Shown in pieces: positions 57,988-64,000 of a stretch of DNA of 64,000 nucleotides (the stretch's first letter is position 1; each line of letters starts with the position of its first letter). The position numbers and the translations under genes were made by a program. The DNA is from Bradyrhizobium sp. CCGUVB4N (GTDB lineage Bacteria > Pseudomonadota > Alphaproteobacteria > Rhizobiales > Xanthobacteraceae). The stretch covers positions 1,302,001 through 1,366,000 of the forward strand of contig NZ_JANADP010000001.1 of NCBI RefSeq assembly GCF_024199945.1, in the 5' to 3' direction. The notes below the pieces were generated by a model. That model was not told where the DNA came from. It did no database searches and saw only the letters and a program-made list of their open reading frames with translations.

Positions 57988-59709
57988 TCACAGCTCGATG
58001 CCCCGATCGCTGAGCACCCGGTTCATGACCTCACTCTTGATCTCGCGGGTGATTTCTTTCGCGATCTGGGCTCCGAGCACCCGCTCGGCATCGAGGTCGC
58101 CTATCAGACCACGCTCGGCGAGCCCCTGGTTCAGGCGGGTTTGAAACTCCTCGCCCGTCGCCTCGGCGAGCCGCGCCTGCATCGCGGCATGGTCTTCGGG
58201 GGCGATGCGCCTCATAACCCTCTCCCAGGGTTGCCAGCTCGTTGCCAGATAGACCGCAAAGCCCGTCGTCTCCTGGCTCCGCACCGAGGTCTCGGCCGTG
58301 GCAATGTCATCCTCGTTGACGTGAGAGACATTCAAGAAGCGCATGGCCGGGGCGATGTGCCCGAGCTCCAACGGCTCGCGCAGCTGCGTCTGGTAGGCAA
58401 GATAGACCTCGATCTCGTCGACCTCGGCGTCCGGGTCGGCAAGGCGGAGCGAATCGACCGTCTGGCGCGCGATCGTGTCCAGCGCTTCCAAGCGGAACAT
58501 GACACGGCCTTGCTGGAGCAATTCGTCGAGCCGACCGTCATAGGCGCCGTCCTCGACATCAGCGTTTAGGCGTGCGGTCTGCATGCGGTTCCAGGTCAAA
58601 GTGATGCGATCCTCACAGCTCATGCTTGCTTCGGATGCCAGCTCGAAGAACTGCTCGCGCAATGGCGGCCTGGCCATCCCCTGCCGCAGATCCTCGATCA
58701 CCGCCTGCCGGAACGCGTCATTGCTATAGTTCACAGTGCCCCGGAGCCTGTCGAGGAAACTTGCATAGTCCTGGGCGCCTGGTTCTAGGGCGAAGCGTTG
58801 CCAGGCGGCTACCGCCGCCGCCTCGCCCTCCAGCCAGTCCGCGACAACCTCGTGCAGGGACCGCGGCGCAACTTCCTCCGCCCCTTCGTCCATCGAGAGA
58901 AAGATCTGCGGGCCAGCATAGTCCCCGGCGTGCATGGCTACCGATAGGTTGGTCGCTACCGGCTCAGGCAGCGGATTATTTTCCAAATCAACGCTGGACT
59001 CGCGGCCTAGCTGCGTCAGCATGGTTTCGGGAACGCTGGTCAGCTGATTGTTGCGGGCGCCGAGCCAGAGGAGCCCGCCGGGGAACGTCTCGGGCAGGCC
59101 GGTCAGCTCATTGTGGCTAGCGCTCAGCCATTCGAGCCCTGCAGGGAGGGGCTCGGGCAGATTGGTAAGCTGATTGTAGTCGACGTTCAGGCGCTGGAGC
59201 CTGGCTGGTAAGTCGGGCAGACTAGTCAGCCGGTTGCCGCTGGCATCCAACTCGCGAAGCGTTGGCGGAAGGGCGGTCAGATGAGTTATTTGGTTATTGT
59301 CGACCATCAGGCGCCGGAGCCGGGGTGGCAGGCCTGCGGGCAGGCTGGTCAGCCTGTTGCTGATGGCGTAGAGCCGCCGGAGATCGGCCGGAAGGGGGGC
59401 GGGCAAGGTGGTCAGGGACAAGAAAGATAGATCCAGACTCTCATTGCCATGGCCCTGCTCCCGCCAATCACTCGTTCGACTAACCGCCTCTTGCCGGTTC
59501 TCGCCTTCTGCCTGCCTCTCTTCGGCAGCCCAAACCGCCAAGATCTGATCCTGTAACGAGCCGGGGCTGGTGGCAGATACCCGCGTACTCGTCAAGGCTT
59601 CGGCCCATCGCGCCGCGGCGGGAGACCCAGGTTCGGAGGTTTCGGAATCGGACGTTGCGATCTCGGAAGTTTCCGAGGCGGTGCCAAGCTGCACCCGTTC
59701 TGTATTCAT
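57988..59709 (-). CDS. nopM: NopM-like type III effector, LRR-NEL E3 ubiquitin ligase
   Basis: 573 residues from ATG 59709 (GTG 59784 would add 25). The N-terminus is rich in Ser, Thr and Glu, as in type III secretion signals. Seven LRR units of the IpaH/YopM type follow (about residues 91-245; for example LRELDASGNRLTSLPDLP). The NEL ubiquitin-ligase domain spans about 280-573 with catalytic C365 in SMSCEDRITLTWNRM; VYLAYQTQLRE, ATSWQPWERVMRRIAPEDHA and RGLIGDLDAERVLGAQIAKE are also NEL-typical. In NGR234, NopM is injected into root cells and its ligase activity affects nodulation. A tts box lies upstream at 60006-60035. The gene appears intact. Confidence 0.92.
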   Translation of the reverse strand: MNTERVQLGTASETSEIATSDSETSEPGSPAAARWAEALTSTRVSATSPGSLQDQILAVWAAEERQAEGENRQEAVSRTSDWREQGHGNESLDLSFLSLTTLPAPLPADLRRLYAISNRLTSLPAGLPPRLRRLMVDNNQITHLTALPPTLRELDASGNRLTSLPDLPARLQRLNVDYNQLTNLPEPLPAGLEWLSASHNELTGLPETFPGGLLWLGARNNQLTSVPETMLTQLGRESSVDLENNPLPEPVATNLSVAMHAGDYAGPQIFLSMDEGAEEVAPRSLHEVVADWLEGEAAAVAAWQRFALEPGAQDYASFLDRLRGTVNYSNDAFRQAVIEDLRQGMARPPLREQFFELASEASMSCEDRITLTWNRMQTARLNADVEDGAYDGRLDELLQQGRVMFRLEALDTIARQTVDSLRLADPDAEVDEIEVYLAYQTQLREPLELGHIAPAMRFLNVSHVNEDDIATAETSVRSQETTGFAVYLATSWQPWERVMRRIAPEDHAAMQARLAEATGEEFQTRLNQGLAERGLIGDLDAERVLGAQIAKEITREIKSEVMNRVLSDRGIEL

Positions 59710-59784
59710 CGATGCCGTCTCTTCGGTAGCCAAATTGTAAGGGAATGCGCTGGAGCGGCGCTGTTCGAAGCTCGCGGCTGTCAC

Positions 59785-60782
59785 CCTTGGTGGTGATCAC
59801 CACGACTGATGAAGCAGGCGATTAAAAGATCGGCTCCCGTCAAACACCGCCCAACACGTTTCCCAATTTACCCACCGAGCAGTTGCTGCCAGAGATAGCG
59901 CGTCCGCACCAAATCTCAGTTTTCCAATCGCTTCAGATTGTTAAAGGGGTCCATCATTCCCCTCTGCCAGATCTGAGCAGATCAGGCAGATCGAGTCGTT
60001 CTCATGCTGACCGGTTTTGCTGTCGATAAGCTGACAAGCCCCATAGCGATCCCAAACTGCGCGGATGGAACTCTCGAAAATTTTGATGCCAGCGGCCCGC
60101 TGAAGAAAAGCCGGCAACGGTCAATCAGAGTTTCGAACTGACGGGTGCCGACGGCGGCGCGCCGGCAGCCTGCGCTCACGTCGGCGAGCTTGGTGCGCTT
60201 TGGGGGGCGCGTACGGCCTCGTGCTGTGCGACCCGCGCCAGCTCAGACGGTGCGGACGAAAGAAGAAAAGCAAGGGCTGCATGCCTGAACGACAACTGCT
60301 CGACTTGATCGAGTCCACTCCGCTGCAGCGGCGCGCCCGGCATGCGATGCGGCTTTGACGGTCGCCCGCTTGTCGTTCTTCAATGAGCAGAAGGTCATAA
60401 TGCGAAAGAGCGCCGTGACCTCCGTTGTTGCACGGCCATAGTTGGCGACCTCCTCCACAATATTGCGCCGATTGCGAGAGGTGACCCCGCTCCCCGCCCG
60501 TTCCAGTGCACGACTTCCAGCGGACGCTCACTCTATCGGCGCCGTTCCACGAGGCGCAAGACATCCGCTCGCCACTGACGAATCAGCAACGCTGCAGCGA
60601 ATTGCAGCATTGACGCATCTATATCTGCGAATCGAGGTTCATAGCGGGCAACGCCGCACGGACACGCAAGGCAAGAACTTCGCCGGGATGGTGACGCCGG
60701 ATGCCTGCGACTTTGTGCATCGCATTGCTTCGATTCAGATCCAGCCAGTCGCTGGATCATGCCGAAAGCCATGCCGCTTGAT
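59785..60782. other. nopM upstream region and gap
   Basis: Holds the tts box. The rest has only frames without recognisable content on both strands; possibly decayed DNA. Confidence 0.4.
60006..60035 (-). promoter_or_regulatory. tts box upstream of nopM
   Basis: On the minus strand the sequence starts GTCAGCTTATCGACAGCAAA, a close match to the TtsI-binding consensus as I remember it (GTCAG-TT-TCG--AG). It points towards nopM, about 300 bp from the chosen start, so TtsI (activated downstream of flavonoid/NodD signalling) probably drives nopM. Confidence 0.78.
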
Positions 60783-61460
60783 TCAATGTTCGCCGGTCGG
60801 TCCAATCGAATCGTGTTCGCCTGGCACACCCTCGACATCCTTCGACTCGGGCAATTGCTGGTGGACTTGGGCAGGAGATGATTGAGCGGAACGCGACACA
60901 GGCGCGGCATGGTAGCGCTTGGTCAGCGGCATCAGACCGGCCGCGAAGAGCAGACTCAAGATCGTTACACCGAACACCCTGAAGGTCACCCAGACATCCG
61001 TACTCTGGGTTCGCCAGATGACCTCGTTCAAGATCGTCATGCCTGCGAAAAACATCGCCCAGAGAAGGGTGAGGATGCGCCAGCCCTTCGGTGTCAGATT
61101 GAAAATGTGATCCAATAGCACCACAATGAAGGAGCGGCCAAACAGAAGTCCACCGCCGAGAACCGTCGAAAGCAGTGCGCTGACGACCGTTGCATCGAGC
61201 TTGATGAACGTCTCGTCATGCAACACCAGCGTCAGCGTACCGAATACCAGCACGCTGACGCAGGTGATCAGCGCCGTGATCGCCATGTAACCCTTCACCA
61301 CGAGGGAGACGATCTCTGCCAGGACAGTCACGCCCATGAACGCGGCGGTAGCCGCGAACAGCTGAAATTTCGCGTTCACACCATAGAAGACGATCAGCGG
61401 ACCGAGCTCGGTTAAGAAGAACATCTTACGCGGTGAGTCTTGTCCATCAACTGCGCTCAT
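60783..61460 (-). CDS. Septation protein A-like membrane protein (YciB/IspZ family)
   Basis: About 225 residues from ATG 61460 (an ATG four codons upstream is possible). Family signatures: [75 protein letters not shown] and [20 protein letters not shown]. Five or so membrane helices. YciB/IspZ proteins of the inner membrane are linked to septation and envelope synthesis. The C-terminal 40 residues are a polar tail not typical of the family. An extra copy on an accessory region is unusual; a chromosomal copy is expected elsewhere. Confidence 0.88.
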   Translation of the reverse strand: MSAVDGQDSPRKMFFLTELGPLIVFYGVNAKFQLFAATAAFMGVTVLAEIVSLVVKGYMAITALITCVSVLVFGTLTLVLHDETFIKLDATVVSALLSTVLGGGLLFGRSFIVVLLDHIFNLTPKGWRILTLLWAMFFAGMTILNEVIWRTQSTDVWVTFRVFGVTILSLLFAAGLMPLTKRYHAAPVSRSAQSSPAQVHQQLPESKDVEGVPGEHDSIGPTGEH

Positions 61461-61639
61461 CACCATTTCCAATCCATCTTTTGTGCCCGCATAACGCTAA
61501 TACGTAGGGTATACAATTTAATGTTGCATGGACTGGTCTCGCTCTTCGCATGGCATGCTTGCGTTAACCGCAGCCTCGGTTCGGCACGCTGCTTGCTTCG
61601 CTCAAGGCAGCATCACCAAGTCGCCCGGTGATGTAGAGT

Positions 61640-61978
61640 CTGACTCGGTGCGTTCAGCGGCTCTCGCGTCACTCTTACGACGTCTATCGGCTCCTCGCTT
61701 CAGAACATGGCATGAGTGCGATGGCCAACCTCGAGCGCGCGAAGAGCTGCGCCGCTCACGCTCGTCCCTATTTCGATCGAAAGCCTCTCGACCTCGACCT
61801 GGCTACTCCCGGGACGTTCGGCATTGCGCCACCCGAGGGCATGCTCGGCCCGCTGTAGGAAGATTACGACGAGATGGCCGGCATGATCTTCATAGAAATC
61901 CCACCGTTCGGAGACATCATCGACCGAATCGCAGAGGCGGAAGCGACCTTGAACACGCGACCTAAACCCGGAAACTAG
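61640..61978 (+). pseudogene. AbiEii/AbiGii-type toxin, C-terminal fragment
   Basis: The frame gives SRHSYDVYRLLASEHGMSAM, ATPGTFGIAPPEGMLGPL, then a TAG at 61856-61858, and continues in frame with EDYDEMAGMIFIEIPPFGDI to a TAG at 61976-61978. This matches the end of nucleotidyltransferase toxins of the AbiE type. The catalytic GSxxD domain and the antitoxin gene are absent. A leftover of a lost defence or maintenance module. Confidence 0.65.
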
Positions 61979-62704
61979 ACCGTCGAACTCGGCCATCCTG
62001 CCAAATCGAACACCCGAATAGGCCGCCGCTGCCGACGGCACCGGCAAGCCGCGCTCTCTTAGCCAGAGCATGATTCGGACAAGTGTGAAGCGGCGTTCCC
62101 TGACGACGCGCGCGGCGCGTTCGTGGGGAAATCATAACAGTCCGAAGTGCGAAGACCACTCCTCCCAATCTCATAGCGTTTTAGGCATGCCGATCGAGCT
62201 GACAGCCCTTGCGGGGCGCAAGGTAAGCACTGCCCTGCGGATGCTCTGAACCGGCACGAGCCCAGTGGCGTATAATGGACTATCGGGAACCGACGCTACT
62301 GCGTTGAGTGTGTCAGAAATTCGGTCCATTCCATATCTCCGTTTTGATACAGCCTCGCAGTCTCTTACTTTCGCGCTTTGCCAGCTAGCAGGCATAGCTT
62401 TCTGGAATCTGACGAGTGTTAGAGCCAGTGCCCCGCATCGCGTCCTTTCGCCACTTTCATGCTTCTTGCTCCACAGGTTGATGCCGGTATCGCGCTGAAG
62501 CGCCTGCTACGAAAGCTAATCTCGTTGATCAGCTCCAAAAAGCCGCCCGCGCGATTCATGCGTCCGGTCGCGTTTCGATGTCGGTTCAATGCGGATGGTC
62601 TTGCGATGCTCGTCATGATCGCTCCCTGTGGGGGCGCCGCGCGGATAGAGCCGCCCCCCTTGCCTTCTAGAAGGCGATCGAACGGCAAGCGGTACGGGCC
62701 GGCA
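61979..62704. other. Gap without a supported gene
   Basis: No recognisable coding content; it leads into the inverted repeat before the DUF2493 gene. Confidence 0.4.
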
Positions 62705-62783
62705 ATGGCAGAGGCACAGCTATTTTCCGCCGGCGCGTTCCGCGCCTTTGCATCGCGAATCAAAATAGCTGTGCTTCTGCCAT
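62705..62783. repeat. 22-bp inverted repeat upstream of the DUF2493 gene
   Basis: The left arm 62705-62726 (ATGGCAGAGGCACAGCTATT plus TT) and the right arm 62762-62783 are complementary at 21 of 22 positions, separated by 35 nt of GC-rich sequence. It ends about 117 bp before the ATG of the DUF2493 gene. It could be an operator, an origin-type site or a large RNA hairpin. Confidence 0.75.
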
Positions 62784-62900
62784 CCTCCGCTCTGCTTCGG
62801 CCCTCCGCTTTGCTGCGGGTGCTCATCCGTTCCGCTCGCCGTCATGTGATCGCCACGAAGGCCGCGATGGACGCGGCCGATCCGGCAAAGGACCTCACCC

Positions 62901-63839
62901 ATGACGACCGACCACGACGACCCTCAATTCGTGCCGCTCCATGCTTCGTCCCCAACCGATCACGTTCTTGCCGAACTTCAACTCTTCGGATTTCGTCCCT
63001 TGCATGACGAGCCCGATCCACGGCTGCTTCCCGAAAACATGGCGATCACCGGCGCCGTCGCCGATATCTTCGATGCACTCGTTTCGACGTTGAATGACAC
63101 GCGCCTGGAACCTGACCTCGAGGACTTGCTCTGGTCGACCGTCAATCTCTTCCATCGCGCTGCAGGCCGCATCGAACACGAGCTCGACGCCAACGAGCAG
63201 GCGCAGCAGAAGAGCCAACGCGAGCAGAACGGCTCGGAGGTGCGATCCGTCGAGCTCGAACGACTCATCGCCCAGGGCGTTACGCTCATCGAGCGCCGCA
63301 ACGCCATGGAGCTCTTTCGCGACCAGGCCGCCGAACGCTTCGAAGTCCACACCGGTTCGCCTTGGCGGCCGCGCTCCGGGTCAATCGTCAGCCATCGTAA
63401 CCTCACCGCCGCGATGATCGATAGCCGCGATTTTCTCGCTGCCAGGCGTAGAGCCGAAACCGAGGTGTTGTTCCCACCTGGGCCAAAAGTCGTACTCACC
63501 GGTGGGCTCGAATTCAACGACGTCTCGCTCGTCTGGGATCGCCTCGACAAGGTCCACGCAAAACATCCCGATATGGTTCTTTTGCACGGCGGCTCACCGA
63601 AAGGCGCCGAATTGATCGCGACAAAATGGGCCAGCCATCGCAAGGTGCCGCAGATCGCCTTCAAGCCGGACTGGACGAAACATGCGAAGGCCGCACCATT
63701 CAAGCGCAACGACGCGATGCTCGACATCATGCCGATCGGGGTCATGCACTTTCCGGGCACAGGCATCCAGGACAACCTCGCCGATAAGGCGAAGAAGCTC
63801 GGTATCCCGGTCTGGAAGTTTGGCAAGGACGGTGCGTGA
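62901..63839 (+). CDS. DUF2493-family (SLOG-like) protein
   Basis: 312 residues from MTTDHDDPQFVPLHASSPTD. The N-terminal half is helical and acidic (IEHELDANEQAQQKSQREQN). The C-terminal DUF2493 domain has PKVVLTGGLEFNDVSLVWDR, MVLLHGGSPKGAELIATKWA, VPQIAFKPDWTKHAKAAPFK and VMHFPGTGIQDNLADKAKKL. It has a Rossmann-like nucleotide-binding layout with Gly-rich GGSPKG and FPGTG. Common as the first gene of a conserved module on rhizobial plasmids and integrative elements; the biochemical role is unknown. The rest of the module usually found downstream lies outside the window or is the broken set at 32-37 kb. Confidence 0.85.
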   Translation: MTTDHDDPQFVPLHASSPTDHVLAELQLFGFRPLHDEPDPRLLPENMAITGAVADIFDALVSTLNDTRLEPDLEDLLWSTVNLFHRAAGRIEHELDANEQAQQKSQREQNGSEVRSVELERLIAQGVTLIERRNAMELFRDQAAERFEVHTGSPWRPRSGSIVSHRNLTAAMIDSRDFLAARRRAETEVLFPPGPKVVLTGGLEFNDVSLVWDRLDKVHAKHPDMVLLHGGSPKGAELIATKWASHRKVPQIAFKPDWTKHAKAAPFKRNDAMLDIMPIGVMHFPGTGIQDNLADKAKKLGIPVWKFGKDGA

Positions 63840-64000
63840 GCGCCGTTCTGGTTGACGCTGAAAGCTATGGCACGGCCCGCTAAAAGGATGGACGGGCAGG
63901 GTTCGAAGGTGCATCGAGACACCGAGCCGGTGGGCCGGCCCTCTTCGTTCCTTGCTCGCTTGGTGCCGTCCGGCATCTGGTTGGAATCTAGAGTGGCGCA

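Noticed and set aside
57784-58569. 261-aa plus-strand ORF
   Set aside because: Antisense of the nopM NEL domain, without recognisable content.
62978-63976. 332-aa minus-strand ORF
   Set aside because: Antisense of the DUF2493 gene.
1-64000. CRISPR arrays and prophage genes
   Set aside because: No regularly spaced short repeats, cas genes or phage structural genes were seen.

Overview
The window looks like a piece of a rhizobial (most likely Bradyrhizobium-type) symbiosis island. The reasons are a NopM-like type III effector with a tts box, a rhamnan-type O-antigen locus laid out like the symbiotic rhamnan locus of Sinorhizobium fredii NGR234, a VirK protein, FixJ/NodW-type response regulators, very many insertion sequences and broken genes, and remnants of an alphaproteobacterial conjugative-element backbone. 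The organism assignment is inference from gene content; no rRNA or tRNA gene was seen.

Layout. 1-13.3 kb is an IS graveyard: the 3' end of a Fic gene, an IS110 transposase, a group II intron remnant, ISL3, IS701 and IS630 pseudogenes, an intact IS21 element with a 6-bp target duplication, and an IS3 element. 13.5-31.4 kb has single genes between mobile elements: a chemoreceptor-like PAS protein, VirK, an IS701/IS1182 pair joined at a CTAG site, a secreted-like unknown, an orphan LacI regulator, a FixJ-type regulator with a stand-alone receiver, an IS630, a MATE exporter and an HU paralogue. 32.5-37 kb holds DUF932, ParB-like, strawberry-notch-like and toprim genes in one direction, all of them damaged. 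37.4-53.6 kb is a surface-polysaccharide region: a LuxR-type regulator, glycosyltransferases, rmlC, an rmlBDA-glycosyltransferase-wzm-wzt operon, an O-antigen ligase/polymerase-like protein and a GH127 beta-L-arabinofuranosidase. 54.2-57.7 kb is an IS cluster with two related IS701 elements in tandem at TTAG sites; the first is identical at the protein level to the copy at 17 kb but inverted. 58-64 kb carries nopM, a septation-protein-A-like membrane protein, an AbiEii toxin fragment and a DUF2493 gene preceded by a 22-bp inverted repeat.

How it fits together. The rml genes would make dTDP-L-rhamnose, the glycosyltransferases would polymerise it, Wzm/Wzt would export the chain and the WaaL-like protein could join it to lipid A-core. 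NopM would be injected into host cells under TtsI control. The DUF932/ParB/strawberry-notch/toprim set and DUF2493 look like parts of one conjugative-element module, now broken and separated by about 26 kb of accessory DNA. Element ends for IS21, three IS701 copies, IS1182 and one IS630 could be placed by reading inverted repeats and target duplications directly.
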